Of a DNA stretch of 49,116 bases, positions 1-8,223 are shown in pieces. Location of the stretch: assembly GCA_945874755.1 (NCBI GenBank), contig CAMCHR010000009.1:1-49116 (forward strand). The letters are read 5' to 3'. How positions within the stretch are numbered: position 1 is the stretch's first letter; each line of letters opens with the position of its first letter. The position numbers and the translations under genes are program-made. The stretch comes from Chitinophaga pinensis. GTDB lineage: Bacteria; Bacteroidota; Bacteroidia; Chitinophagales; Chitinophagaceae. The notes beneath the pieces are model-generated. The model did not search any database, had not been told where the DNA came from, and was given only the letters and a program-made list of their open reading frames with translations.

Positions 1-17
1 ATAACCTAGATGACCAT

Positions 18-89
18 GGAGCGTTCGACTAAGGGTTAGGTCACCTCCCTTTCACGGAGGTAATACGGGTTCGAATCCCGTACGCTCTA
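18..89 (+). tRNA. tRNA-Glu (anticodon UUC)
   Basis: The sequence folds as a cloverleaf. The acceptor arm pairs 18-24 with 82-88 (one G:U at the first pair), and A89 is the discriminator. The anticodon stem CCTCC/GGAGG (44-48 and 56-60) encloses a loop with TTC at 51-53. The T arm carries the GGGTTCGAATCCC consensus. CCA is not encoded, since the bases after 89 are CAAA. A strong hairpin terminator follows directly. Confidence 0.95.
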
Positions 90-90
90 C

Positions 91-119
91 AAAGCCTATC
101 ACAAAGTGATAGGCTTTTC
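91..119 (+). terminator. Rho-independent terminator of tRNA-Glu
   Basis: A stem of about 11 bp (AAGCCTATCAC pairing with GTGATAGGCTT) has a 3-nt loop and is followed by TTCT. It starts immediately after the tRNA 3' end. Confidence 0.8.
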
Positions 120-170
120 TCATTTAAGGCAGCGTCACAAGCTCGCTTGATTGAGCGGATGAGCGTTAAA

Positions 171-209
171 AAAGCCAAACAAACACTAAGTGTTTGTTTG
201 AAAGGCTTT
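171..209. repeat. Nested inverted repeat downstream of tRNA-Glu
   Basis: Arms of 11 bp (177-187 and 189-199, AAACAAACACT and its complement) surround one base. They are enclosed by a further AAAGCC/GGCTTT pair (171-176 and 204-209). It could be a bidirectional terminator or processing structure. No gene is seen between the tRNA and higB (positions 120-354). Confidence 0.5.
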
Positions 210-226
210 GGGTAAGGATCCCTCTT

Positions 227-258
227 GGGAAGTCGGCTTTGCCGACACTCCCGTTTTT
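227..258 (+). terminator. Hairpin plus T-tract, probable terminator
   Basis: GGGA at 227-230 pairs with TCCC at 249-252, and inside this GTCGGC (232-237) pairs with GCCGAC (241-246) around a TTT loop. GTTTTT follows. This is the second or third hairpin in the short tRNA-to-higB gap, so it would shield higBA from upstream read-through. Confidence 0.6.
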
Positions 259-296
259 AGCGTATTTCCCGAAATTTTATAATTAAAACAAATAAG

Positions 297-340
297 TATA
301 ATACAGTTTAATTAATAATACTTACCTTTAGCGTAAGTAT
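297..340 (+). promoter_or_regulatory. Putative higBA promoter and operator
   Basis: A TATAAT hexamer lies at 297-302. A perfect 8-bp inverted repeat, ATACTTAC (318-325) and GTAAGTAT (333-340) with a 7-nt spacer, sits between it and the higB start at 355. HigA antitoxins of this family normally repress their own operon by binding a dyad at the promoter, so this is the natural candidate operator. Function is inferred from position and symmetry only. Confidence 0.5.
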
Positions 341-354
341 CGTAAAACGTTAGT

Positions 355-636
355 ATGATACTTAGTTTTGGAAATAAAGAAACCCTAAAGATTTGGAATG
401 GTGACCAATCCCTGAAATTACCTGTAAACATTCAAGAGATAGCAAGAAGAAAATTGAGAATGCTGCATAGATCAGAGAACTTAGTAGACTTAACTATCCC
501 GCCTTCAAATCACTTGGAGAAATTAAAAGGTTATTTGTCAGGATACTATTCCATCAGAATAAATAATAGATGGAGAATAATCTTCATCTGGAGTAATGAA
601 AATGCAGAAGAAGTTGAAATTATTGACTATCATTAA
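355..636 (+). CDS. higB: HigB/RelE-family toxin (mRNA interferase)
   Basis: A 93-residue protein, the usual size for HigB toxins. It carries the family signature: a PPSNHLEKLKG segment near residues 49-59, then GYYSIRINNRWRIIF, and a C-terminal VEIIDYH ending. Characterised members cleave mRNA on the ribosome until bound by HigA. The ATG at 355 sits just after the putative operator. The stop is 9 nt before the higA start, so the two genes are co-transcribed in toxin-first order, which is characteristic of higBA. Confidence 0.88.
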   Translation: MILSFGNKETLKIWNGDQSLKLPVNIQEIARRKLRMLHRSENLVDLTIPPSNHLEKLKGYLSGYYSIRINNRWRIIFIWSNENAEEVEIIDYH

Positions 637-645
637 ATAGACACT

Positions 646-939
646 ATGAAAAAATTAAAAAACACACACCCAGGAGATGTCTTAAAAGAAGAATTTCTTA
701 CCCCGTTAGGAATAAGTGCTTATAGACTATGCATGGATATTGGAGTACCTCAAACAAGAATATCTGAAATACTAAAAGGGAATCGAAGTATAACTGCAGG
801 CACTGCTTTGAGACTTTCAAAATACTTTGGCAATAGCCCAAACTTTTGGCTGGGCCTTCAAAACGATTTTGACATTGAAGAAGAGCTACTGTTAAAAGGA
901 TCTGACCTAAAGCTTATTAAAAGATATTCGCCGAATTAA
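646..939 (+). CDS. higA: HigA-family antitoxin, XRE-type DNA-binding protein
   Basis: A 97-residue protein that starts with the HigA-type phrase HPGDVLKEEFLTPLGIS. A helix-turn-helix covers roughly residues 22-62 (SAYRLCMDIGVPQTRISEIL), and a NFWLGLQ segment follows it. It should neutralise the upstream HigB by direct binding and repress the operon through the dyad at 318-340. The C-terminus is rich in charged residues. Both genes look intact, so the module is probably active. Confidence 0.88.
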   Translation: MKKLKNTHPGDVLKEEFLTPLGISAYRLCMDIGVPQTRISEILKGNRSITAGTALRLSKYFGNSPNFWLGLQNDFDIEEELLLKGSDLKLIKRYSPN

Positions 940-961
940 AGAAAAATGATCTAGGTTGTTT

Positions 962-988
962 CAGTAGTCAAGGAATCCTTGACTACTG
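962..988. terminator. Near-perfect palindrome, probable higBA terminator
   Basis: Arms of 13 bp starting CAGTAGTCAAGGA lie either side of one base, 23 nt after the higA stop. The following sequence (TTTATTATAA) is only weakly T-rich, so it may act in both directions or serve as a processing or recombination structure. Confidence 0.5.
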
Positions 989-1012
989 ACTTTATTATAA
1001 AACCTTGCCCTT

Positions 1013-1043
1013 TTGAACTATTCGGTAATTCCGAACAGTTCAA
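1013..1043. repeat. Inverted repeat in the higA-FGE intergenic gap
   Basis: TTGAACT-A-TTCGG pairs with CCGAA-C-AGTTCAA across a 5-nt loop, giving 12 pairs and one mismatch. It is the middle one of three consecutive hairpins in the convergent gap between higA and the FGE gene. There is no T-tract, so it is not a typical terminator. Confidence 0.45.
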
Positions 1044-1051
1044 TTGTGGGT

Positions 1052-1078
1052 AAAAATTAGTTGCACTTTCGGGCAACT
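1052..1078 (-). terminator. Probable terminator of the large lyase/sulfatase operon
   Basis: Read on the minus strand, a 6-bp stem AGTTGC/GCAACT with an 8-nt loop is followed by AATTTTT. It lies about 70 nt beyond the stop of the last gene of the operon, the formylglycine-generating enzyme gene. Confidence 0.5.
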
Positions 1079-1149
1079 TTGACTAATTTAGCAGACAACT
1101 TCTCCAAACTAGCTCCTAAGGTGGTTTCAAAATAGGAAGGAATGGATAC

Positions 1150-2298
1150 TTATTTCATTGCAACACATCTGAAACCAGTATGTTCTAACCCAGTATCTTG
1201 AGATGTTTTCATGCGCGCAGTGTTACGATACCCTTTGCAATAAGATGCATTGCATAAAAAAGAACCGCCTCTTACAACGCGTTTTGGCGCATTGGGTTCT
1301 TGAGGGTCATAACTGTCTTTAGGGCCAATTGGATTGACAATGACTTTGGAATTACTATTCTTTAACTGAGTGGCGTATGTATCCTCTCTATACCAATCCG
1401 AACACCATTCCCAAACATTGCCTGACATATCATACAAGCCGATGGCATTGGGTTTAAATTGTTTCACTGGAGCAAGTCCATCAAATTTATCCCATCTAGT
1501 ATTGGTTGTTGGGAAAACGCCCTGCCAAGTATTTGCTTTTGGTTTTCCGTTTTCAATATCCTCCTCTCCCCAAGTATATTTTGATTGTAGACCCCCTCTT
1601 GCAGCACATTCCCATTGTGCTTCTGTCGGCAGCTGCTTGCCTGCCCATTTGCAATAAGCTTGTGCATCATCCCATGAAACATGCACAACAGGATAATCGT
1701 CTTTCCCTTTGATATTTGATCCTGGTCCCTTTGGATGTTTCCAGTTAGCACCTTGTGCCCATATCCACCATGCAGCTGGATTATCTAATGCTGTTCCTGA
1801 AGGTTGTTTTACAAAAACCAATGAAGCAGGCACCAATACATCGTCTGAAGGCTTTGGTGTACCTGGAGGTAATTGTAATTTAATTAAGTTCCAATCTGGT
1901 TTTTTTTCTGCAGTGGTAATATATCCCGTTGCATCCACGAATTTTTTAAACTGTGCATTGGTCACTTCGGTGGCATCTATCCAAAAATCTGCTAACTGAA
2001 CTTTATGTTGTGGATATTCATCCACTCTACCCTCTTCATCATTCGCACCCATTAAAAAGGTTTGTGCCTTAATTAAAATCATGCCTTCATGCGATACACT
2101 ATCATTGGTGTTCAAACTATTGGAATCTGTTTCATTTTGCGCAATTACAGTTCCAAAACGAGCAGGAATATTATTTGTACAATGTAACAAACTGTCTTTT
2201 CTTGCAGCTTCAGCCGCTCTTTGGGCTTCAGATTGGCAAGCACTCATCAAGCCTACTATTAGTATACATTTTGTAAATAATAAAAAGGATCTGATCAT
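1150..2298 (-). CDS. Formylglycine-generating enzyme, sulfatase-maturing lipoprotein
   Basis: A 382-residue protein. Residues 1-21 are a lipoprotein signal with lipobox LMSAC (lipidated Cys21). The rest is an FGE-sulfatase (SUMF1) domain from about residue 70 to the end, with typical HKVQLADFWIDATEVTNAQF, WECAARGG, SGNVWEW and RVVRGGSF segments. The decisive feature is Cys349 and Cys354 in LCNASYC, which match the catalytic pair C336/C341 of human FGE (MCHRSYC). Many SUMF1-domain proteins lack this pair, so this is likely a true aerobic, copper-dependent FGE that turns the sulfatase active-site Cys into formylglycine. It is the last gene of the operon that also holds four Cys-type sulfatases (8224-14691), 23 nt after fbp. 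The lipobox places it in the envelope, where the sulfatases are exported. Confidence 0.85.
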   Translation of the reverse strand: MIRSFLLFTKCILIVGLMSACQSEAQRAAEAARKDSLLHCTNNIPARFGTVIAQNETDSNSLNTNDSVSHEGMILIKAQTFLMGANDEEGRVDEYPQHKVQLADFWIDATEVTNAQFKKFVDATGYITTAEKKPDWNLIKLQLPPGTPKPSDDVLVPASLVFVKQPSGTALDNPAAWWIWAQGANWKHPKGPGSNIKGKDDYPVVHVSWDDAQAYCKWAGKQLPTEAQWECAARGGLQSKYTWGEEDIENGKPKANTWQGVFPTTNTRWDKFDGLAPVKQFKPNAIGLYDMSGNVWEWCSDWYREDTYATQLKNSNSKVIVNPIGPKDSYDPQEPNAPKRVVRGGSFLCNASYCKGYRNTARMKTSQDTGLEHTGFRCVAMK

Positions 2299-2321
2299 GA
2301 TATATCGTGTTGACTGTGAAA

Positions 2322-3302
2322 TTAAGACAATTTATTTACCAAATTTTTTGAGCCAATATACAATACAGCTGTATGGTGTATACTCGTAGGTTTTATATCT
2401 AAAATATCCATATTCCCGTCTGTTGCTTTGCCACCGGCTTGTTCAATCACAAATGCCAAGGCATTGGACTCAAACATCAATCTTAATTTGCCATTGGGAT
2501 GTTTTGAGGTAGCAGGATATATAAAGATGCCCCCTTTTAATAAATTTCTATGAAAATCCGCAGCCAATGAACCAATATACCTTGCAGTAAATTCATTGTC
2601 TTTGCAATAGGTTATAAATGCTTTTACTTTTACATCTGAAATTGAATTTGAAAGTCCTTCATTGATAGAATAAATAGTACCATCTTCATTACATTTAATA
2701 TTTGGATTGGATAAAACAAATTCGCCTAAACTGGACTCATAGGTAAATCCATTTACACCATTACCGGTTGTAAAAACCAACATAGAGGATGGACCATAGA
2801 GTATATAGCCTGATGCAATTTGTGCTCTACCTTTTTGCAAAAAATCATCTACTAACAATGGACTATTAATGGGTGTAATGCGTTTATAAATTGAAAAAAT
2901 AGTACCCACAGACACATTCACATCAATATTACTAGAGCCATCTAATGGGTCCAATGCTACAATATATTTTCCATCGTTTTCTAAATCAACAAAAGAATCG
3001 TTTTCTTCTGATATTATACCGCAAACTTCACCCCCCTTACTTAAAGCTCTAATAAATCTAGTATTAGCAAGAATATCTAATGTTTTTTGTTCATCCCCTC
3101 CTACATTCAAATTGCCAACATTACCCATAATATCAATCAGACCTGCTTTATTTAATTCTCTATTGACCACCTTAGCAGCCAATGCGATATCCCTTAACAA
3201 TTGTGAGAAAGCACCAACTGCAGTTGGATAATCCCTTTCATTGCTTTTAATAAAGCGATCCAATGTAACACCAATTGGCAAGTCTATTCTTGACTTTTCC
3301 AT
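2322..3302 (-). CDS. fbp: Class I fructose-1,6-bisphosphatase
   Basis: A 326-residue protein, the normal length for class I FBPase, with the metal and substrate motif DPLDGSSNIDVN near residues 118-129, an ISEEND segment before it, and the later GKLRLMFESNALAFVIEQAGG signature. It hydrolyses fructose-1,6-bisphosphate to fructose-6-phosphate in the cytoplasm, the irreversible step of gluconeogenesis. It sits 37 nt after kduI and 23 nt before the FGE gene, inside a polysaccharide operon. Growth on uronates yields only pyruvate and triose phosphate, so this placement makes metabolic sense. No signal peptide is present. Confidence 0.92.
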   Translation of the reverse strand: MEKSRIDLPIGVTLDRFIKSNERDYPTAVGAFSQLLRDIALAAKVVNRELNKAGLIDIMGNVGNLNVGGDEQKTLDILANTRFIRALSKGGEVCGIISEENDSFVDLENDGKYIVALDPLDGSSNIDVNVSVGTIFSIYKRITPINSPLLVDDFLQKGRAQIASGYILYGPSSMLVFTTGNGVNGFTYESSLGEFVLSNPNIKCNEDGTIYSINEGLSNSISDVKVKAFITYCKDNEFTARYIGSLAADFHRNLLKGGIFIYPATSKHPNGKLRLMFESNALAFVIEQAGGKATDGNMDILDIKPTSIHHTAVLYIGSKNLVNKLS

Positions 3303-3339
3303 AGAATTATACTATTTAATACCAAGTTTAAAATCAATA

Positions 3340-4170
3340 CTATTTAATGCTAGCTATTGCAACTGGATCCATGTCGGTAAACTCTTTATTTTCACCTGCC
3401 ATGCCCCAAATAAAACCATAATTACTAGTACCAACACCAAAGTGCATACTCCAAGGCGCCGATAAAACCGCTTCATTATTGGCAACGACTAGATGTCTGG
3501 TTTCTTGTGGTTCACCCATAAAATGCATCACACGATGTGCTTCATTTAAATCGAAATAAAAATATGCTTCCATTCTTCTAGTATGCGTATGTGGTGGCAC
3601 TGAATTCCAAACACAACCTTCCTCTAATGTAGTCAATCCCATGACCAATTGACAACTTTGTATGCCGTCATTATGAATATATTTATAAATAGTTCTTTTA
3701 TTGGATGTACTAAAATCACCCAAATGCACTGGAGATGCTTCATCCTTTGTCATTGACTTGTTAGGATAGGTTGCGTGGGCAGGAACTGAAAGTAAATAGA
3801 ACATCGCAGGTGAATTACTGTCATCACTTACAAATGACACCTCTTTAGTGCCTTTTCCTAAATACGCACACTCTAATTTATCAAGACCATAGCTTACTCC
3901 GTCGGCTACTACTTTACCTTTTCCTCCAACATTGATCACGCCCATTTCTCTGCGCTCTAAGAAAAAGTTTGCTTTTAATTCGTCCTCATTCGGAAGGACA
4001 ATTGCATTTGCAGTTGGCACGGCACCTCCAACAATGATTCTATCATAATGGGAATAAGTTAGATTGATTTCACCTTGAACCATTAAATTTTGAATTAAAA
4101 AATTATTTCTTGTTTCATTTGTTGACATTGTTGCAGTCTCTTTTGGACTGTGTTGGAATCTTACTTGCAT
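3340..4170 (-). CDS. kduI: 5-dehydro-4-deoxy-D-glucuronate isomerase
   Basis: A 276-residue protein that aligns along its full length with E. coli KduI (278 aa), including the start MQVRFQHS, so the ATG at 4170 is right. The zinc ligands are visible as His194, His196 and Glu201 (PPHTHTRRME) and His243 (WSMHFGVG). It converts 4-deoxy-L-threo-5-hexosulose uronate to 3-deoxy-D-glycero-2,5-hexodiulosonate, the substrate of the neighbouring KduD. It is cytoplasmic and lies 49 nt after kduD in the operon. Confidence 0.94.
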   Translation of the reverse strand: MQVRFQHSPKETATMSTNETRNNFLIQNLMVQGEINLTYSHYDRIIVGGAVPTANAIVLPNEDELKANFFLERREMGVINVGGKGKVVADGVSYGLDKLECAYLGKGTKEVSFVSDDSNSPAMFYLLSVPAHATYPNKSMTKDEASPVHLGDFSTSNKRTIYKYIHNDGIQSCQLVMGLTTLEEGCVWNSVPPHTHTRRMEAYFYFDLNEAHRVMHFMGEPQETRHLVVANNEAVLSAPWSMHFGVGTSNYGFIWGMAGENKEFTDMDPVAIASIK

Positions 4171-4219
4171 GGTATTATGTTTATTTATTTACTTTAAATT
4201 GATTTAAGAATGATTGTTT

Positions 4220-4981
4220 TTAGCGACCCATCCAACCTCCGTCTACAGTGATAATGGTACCATTGATATAATCCGATGCTGGTGAAGATAAGAATACATA
4301 GGCCCCCGTTAAATCAGAAGTTTCTCCCCATCTGCCTGCAGGAATTCTAGATAAAATAGCTGCGCTTCTATCTGCATCTGCTCTTAATAGTGTGGTATTA
4401 TTAGTTGCAATATATCCAGGTGCTACACCATTTACAGTAATACCATGAGGCGCCCACTCGTTGGCAAATGCTTTTAATAAAGAAGCAACTGCACCTTTAC
4501 TTGCTGCATAACCAGGAACATTGATGCCACCTTGGAAACTTAATAAAGAGCAAGTGAATACAATTTTGCCATATTTATTTGCCAACATGGATTTACCAAT
4601 TTCTCTGGTAATTAAAAATTGCGCATTTAAATTAATGTCAATAATCGTATCCCAAAATTCATCGGAATGTTCTGCTGCTGGTTGTCTTAAAATATGACCT
4701 GCATTATTAATTAAAATATCAATTTTCGGATGATCTACTTTTACTTGATTTAAAAAAGTATACAAAGAAGCTCTATCAGAAAAATCTGCCAAATAGGGAT
4801 AAAATTTTCTTCCTGCTGCTTCAACTGCTTTTGCAACATCACTCCCTGTTGAAGGCAAATTATTTGATACACCAATAATGTCCGCTCCAGACTGTGCTAG
4901 TTCAATAGCGATGTCCATACCTATACCGCTGCTACATCCTGTCACCAGGGCTAATTTGTTTTCTACTCTAAAGTTTAACAT
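4220..4981 (-). CDS. kduD: 2-dehydro-3-deoxy-D-gluconate 5-dehydrogenase (SDR)
   Basis: A 253-residue short-chain dehydrogenase. It has a TGCSSGIG cofactor loop (14-21), NNAG (92-95) and the catalytic Ser145, Tyr158 and Lys162. Segments such as SFQGGINVPGYAASK, APGYIATNN, RIPAGRWG and the SDYING-VDGGW ending match KduD closely and argue against a generic SDR. It reduces 3-deoxy-2,5-hexodiulosonate to 2-keto-3-deoxygluconate (KDG). It lies 12 nt after the lyase gene and 49 nt before kduI. Confidence 0.92.
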   Translation of the reverse strand: MLNFRVENKLALVTGCSSGIGMDIAIELAQSGADIIGVSNNLPSTGSDVAKAVEAAGRKFYPYLADFSDRASLYTFLNQVKVDHPKIDILINNAGHILRQPAAEHSDEFWDTIIDINLNAQFLITREIGKSMLANKYGKIVFTCSLLSFQGGINVPGYAASKGAVASLLKAFANEWAPHGITVNGVAPGYIATNNTTLLRADADRSAAILSRIPAGRWGETSDLTGAYVFLSSPASDYINGTIITVDGGWMGR

Positions 4982-4993
4982 ACTTGTTTTTTA

Positions 4994-6184
4994 TTATAAT
5001 AATTGAATGATCATTTTAGAAAAATTAGGTGATTTGTTGCGCATGAAAGTTACGCAATTAGTACAGTTATACTGCTTACTTGCACTTAATAATAATGGAT
5101 ACGCATCTCCTACATTAAAATGCGTCAAAGTTGGCCATGTCCATTCTTTTTCCTCCATTACATAAGGTAAAAGAAAATCATAGGCATCTTTAAATGTTCT
5201 TCCATTGCTTAATTTGGCAGATCTAAAATCAACATTGATATTATCCGATAACTGAGCTACGCATTCAAAAGCATTCAATATGAAAACCGAATAATGCAAT
5301 GAATTCGTTCTTCCTAACTCTAGGGGAAAAGCGCCTTTTGCATCCATTTGATTACTTAATCTATCTAAAGCTCGATTGATGATCTTTTTTGAGGCTGCAT
5401 CATCACCTAAGTAATTAGTGATAGCCAAAGCCTGTGCGTCATACCAAATACCATGATTATTACCCGCTTTTTTTTCGTCTATTCCTATTTTGCTATTATC
5501 CAACCAATCATAATAGGCTTTAAACCACATTTTTAATTCATTATTGTCATTCTTTGTCCAAGAGGAAGATTGATTTAAAAGTTCTACCCCATCTAATAAA
5601 AATATAAAATGCCTTGTGTCAATTAATCCTTCACCTCTTCCTTCTACCACTCCTTTTACGGCTTGTCCATAGTTCACATTTGGATTCATTTTAGTCGCAG
5701 TATCTAAAAACCAAGTACGTATTAATTGCTTTGCTTTTTGGGCATATTTTTCATTGCCAGATAAATAATACGCCAATGAAAACTCATACACTTTTTCACA
5801 AACTCTTGGCATACTTTGTTTATCAGGATAATTTCTAACTTCTGGATTCACATCTCCGTCTTTTCTTATATAAGGCAAGCCAGTTTTGGTATCAGGATTA
5901 GGCCACCAATAAGGTGCAAGACTCATATAATCATGCTTATTACCACTTGGCGGAAAATCTTTTTTATCCATGACTGAAAATGGACCAAAATTTAAATTTT
6001 CATCGCATTGTTGAATTAAGTTTTGATATGCTAACATCATTTCCTTATCCTTTAGCACAATCTTGTTCTTAGTTGATACTAAAGCTTTGTGATCTATGGC
6101 AACCATATCTGATTTTGATATGCTTTGCGAAAATCCAATCAATGTAATTATTATAAATAATAAAGAAATACTAATTTTTTTCAT
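4994..6184 (-). CDS. Secreted polyuronate lyase, alginate_lyase fold (PL38/PL5-like)
   Basis: A 396-residue protein with a Sec signal peptide (about residues 1-20, ending FSQS). The remainder is an alpha/alpha-toroid alginate_lyase domain (Pfam PF05426 type): APYWWPNPDT (90-99), YGQAVKGVVEGRGEG (172-186), NNHG (242-245), GAFPLELGRT (284-293) and HYS (297-299). In this fold an Asn/His, an Arg and a Tyr form the beta-elimination site; here these would be Asn243/His244, Arg292 and Tyr298. The size and the motif set resemble PL38, which includes glucuronan/alginate-active lyases, but PL5 is not excluded. A paralogue at 27220-28350 shares all these motifs. It probably makes unsaturated oligouronates in the periplasm. 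Confidence 0.78.
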   Translation of the reverse strand: MKKISISLLFIIITLIGFSQSISKSDMVAIDHKALVSTKNKIVLKDKEMMLAYQNLIQQCDENLNFGPFSVMDKKDFPPSGNKHDYMSLAPYWWPNPDTKTGLPYIRKDGDVNPEVRNYPDKQSMPRVCEKVYEFSLAYYLSGNEKYAQKAKQLIRTWFLDTATKMNPNVNYGQAVKGVVEGRGEGLIDTRHFIFLLDGVELLNQSSSWTKNDNNELKMWFKAYYDWLDNSKIGIDEKKAGNNHGIWYDAQALAITNYLGDDAASKKIINRALDRLSNQMDAKGAFPLELGRTNSLHYSVFILNAFECVAQLSDNINVDFRSAKLSNGRTFKDAYDFLLPYVMEEKEWTWPTLTHFNVGDAYPLLLSASKQYNCTNCVTFMRNKSPNFSKMIIQLL

Positions 6185-6217
6185 TTTGTTATTTGTGCGT
6201 TTTATTTTTTGTACGTT

Positions 6218-8146
6218 TTATTTTTTTTCAGTGTTAAAACAAGTAGCAGGTAATCCTTCCTTATTGTATAAATTGGCTCCAACTGGGTTATCTGCCCATG
6301 CATATCTAACATACTTTGGTTGAGCAATTGTTTTACTTGAGACGATTACTTTATTACCTTGGATGTATGCGTCTGCCCAAATGTATTTTTTATCTTCGGA
6401 TGCAATTGCAAAATGAGCAAGCTTGCCATTGCCTTTGGCGATTAGTCCAGAACCAATATTATCAAAATAGAGTACGATAGCATTATCGTTGATTTCGGTT
6501 TTTAATAAAGTAGGTCCGGAATAAACAATATTGTTTTCATTGTACGCCACTTTAAGTGATGCCAAATACATTCTATTAGCGGCTTCTAACTTATTCATTG
6601 GATGTACATCATTCCATTCTCCAATATCATTTAACACAGCCATCCCAGTCATTGGTAAGCTTAGGGTATTGGATTGTGCATCTTGCAGTTCTGCTAATTT
6701 ACTTTCACTAGGAAGCGTTTTAGGCTTATTAATATTTGCCAATTGTGCCCATAAGAAAGGAAAATCTCCTTGGCCCCATAGCGTTCTCCAAGAAGTAATT
6801 AAATCTGGAAATAGCGTTCGGTATTCTTTTGCTTTACTTTGATTGGATTCTCCTTGATACCAAATCACTCCTTTTATGCCATAACCAACTAAAGGATGAA
6901 TCATGGCGTTGTACAATGCTGCGCCTTCACAAAAAAGTTTTGTAAGACTATCTCTTTTAAAGGGTTCTACCGCGACACCTAATTTATATTTCCAATCACC
7001 ATTTAAATAGATGATGGTATCTCCAATTTCTAATTGATACCTTTTATCTTTTATAAATCCGGCATCGCCCATTTCGTTGGTCACTTGAACCGTAATGGTA
7101 TTGACCCCTTCTTGCAAAATATTTTTATTGATTACATAATATCTAGGAGCGTGCTTATTAGATGTTGCCCCAACCTTGATACCATTTATAAAAGTCACAT
7201 CCTTCATAATAATATTACCTAATCTCAATTTTGCGGCTTGACCTGCATATTTTTTAGAAACTTGGATGTCCTTTTTAAACCAAACGGTGCCTGCTTTTAC
7301 TTCGGGTAATATTTTTTCTTGCCAAAAACTAGGCATTGACACAGTAGACCAACTAGATGCATCAAATGATTTGTTTTTCCAATCTGCTTTATTGCCTTCA
7401 TCTAAGGATGCAACTTGTTGATTCCAAAAATCGTTGTATGACTTATCTGATTTTGTAACACTATCAATATTACTTACAGATTTAAAGAAATTATTCCTAT
7501 TATAATATTTAGGATAATTCACCAAAGCTGCTTCAGGCATCCATGCTTCTGCAGGCGTGCCACCATAACTAGCATTGATTAAGCCAATAGGGACACCATA
7601 CTTTTCGTATAATTTAACTGCGTAAAAATAGGCTATGGCACTAAAATTTGGAACTGTTTCTGGACTTGCCTTTTCCCAACCTTTAATGGAGGCTACATTA
7701 TCCAATGGACTAAATGAATGATCCCGCTTAACTTGAAAATTACGAATTTGATCGTTTTTTGAATTGGCTATTTCTGTTGGATATTTTTCGGCTGCTTTGT
7801 ACAATTCATACTCCATATTGGATTGACCCGAACATAACCAAACATCCCCCACTAAAATATCGTCTACTTGAATATGATTCGTTCCTTTTATATTTAATGC
7901 ATAGGGGCCACCTTCCTTACTTGCGTCAAGATTCACTTTCCATTTTTTATCCGCTCCTGTTATGGTGCTATAGGTTTTCCCTTTAAATGTAATTTCTATT
8001 TTTTCCCCAGCTGCCCCCCAACCCCAAATAGGTATAGCAGTATTTCTTTGCAAGACCATGCCATTACTAATAAAGCGCGGCAAAGTGATACTTGCTTTTG
8101 CTTGTATTGATAGAAAAATAAATAAAATAATTTTAATCCAGTTCAT
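6218..8146 (-). CDS. Secreted sialate O-acetylesterase-family carbohydrate esterase
   Basis: I place the start at the ATG at 8146 (642 aa), giving the signal peptide MNWIKIILFIFLSIQAKA; an in-frame TTG 21 nt upstream would disrupt it. SGNH motifs are clear: the nucleophile Ser109 in CSGQSNMEYEL, IWYQGESNQS in the middle, and DIGEWNDVHP, which holds the catalytic Asp/His. A beta-sandwich insert between these (about residues 220-370) is common in the family. Members remove O-acetyl groups from diverse glycans; true sialic-acid activity is unlikely here because no sialic-acid genes are nearby. In this operon it probably deacetylates the uronate polymer before lyase attack. Confidence 0.82.
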   Translation of the reverse strand: MNWIKIILFIFLSIQAKASITLPRFISNGMVLQRNTAIPIWGWGAAGEKIEITFKGKTYSTITGADKKWKVNLDASKEGGPYALNIKGTNHIQVDDILVGDVWLCSGQSNMEYELYKAAEKYPTEIANSKNDQIRNFQVKRDHSFSPLDNVASIKGWEKASPETVPNFSAIAYFYAVKLYEKYGVPIGLINASYGGTPAEAWMPEAALVNYPKYYNRNNFFKSVSNIDSVTKSDKSYNDFWNQQVASLDEGNKADWKNKSFDASSWSTVSMPSFWQEKILPEVKAGTVWFKKDIQVSKKYAGQAAKLRLGNIIMKDVTFINGIKVGATSNKHAPRYYVINKNILQEGVNTITVQVTNEMGDAGFIKDKRYQLEIGDTIIYLNGDWKYKLGVAVEPFKRDSLTKLFCEGAALYNAMIHPLVGYGIKGVIWYQGESNQSKAKEYRTLFPDLITSWRTLWGQGDFPFLWAQLANINKPKTLPSESKLAELQDAQSNTLSLPMTGMAVLNDIGEWNDVHPMNKLEAANRMYLASLKVAYNENNIVYSGPTLLKTEINDNAIVLYFDNIGSGLIAKGNGKLAHFAIASEDKKYIWADAYIQGNKVIVSSKTIAQPKYVRYAWADNPVGANLYNKEGLPATCFNTEKK

Positions 8147-8180
8147 GTTTAACCTATATAAAGGCAATTTGCATTTTAAA

Positions 8181-8214
8181 TAAATAATAGCCTATTTAGG
8201 TGTGCTATTATTTA
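8181..8214 (-). terminator. Stem-loop between sulfatase and esterase genes
   Basis: TAAATAATAGC (8181-8191) pairs with GCTATTATTTA (8204-8214), 11 bp around a 12-nt loop, just after the sulfatase stop. It is AT-rich and read in an operon context, so it more likely acts in RNA processing or partial attenuation than as full termination. Confidence 0.45.
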
Positions 8215-8223
8215 ATTACTATT

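Noticed and set aside
18..89. Direct repeat of the tRNA-Glu 3' end marking an attachment site
   Set aside because: I found no second copy of the tRNA 3' end elsewhere in the window and no integrase gene, so no attachment site can be supported here.
1013..1078. Integron attC-like site in the tandem hairpins
   Set aside because: The hairpins lack the paired core-site sequences expected for attC and no integrase or cassette series is present.
1370..1999. Several open frames on the plus strand opposite the FGE gene
   Set aside because: They are antisense to a strongly conserved FGE protein, have no family motifs and are expected by chance in the opposite frames.
6218..8146. True sialic-acid esterase
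   Set aside because: No sialic-acid catabolic gene is nearby; the family name reflects homology, and an acetylated uronan is the simpler target.
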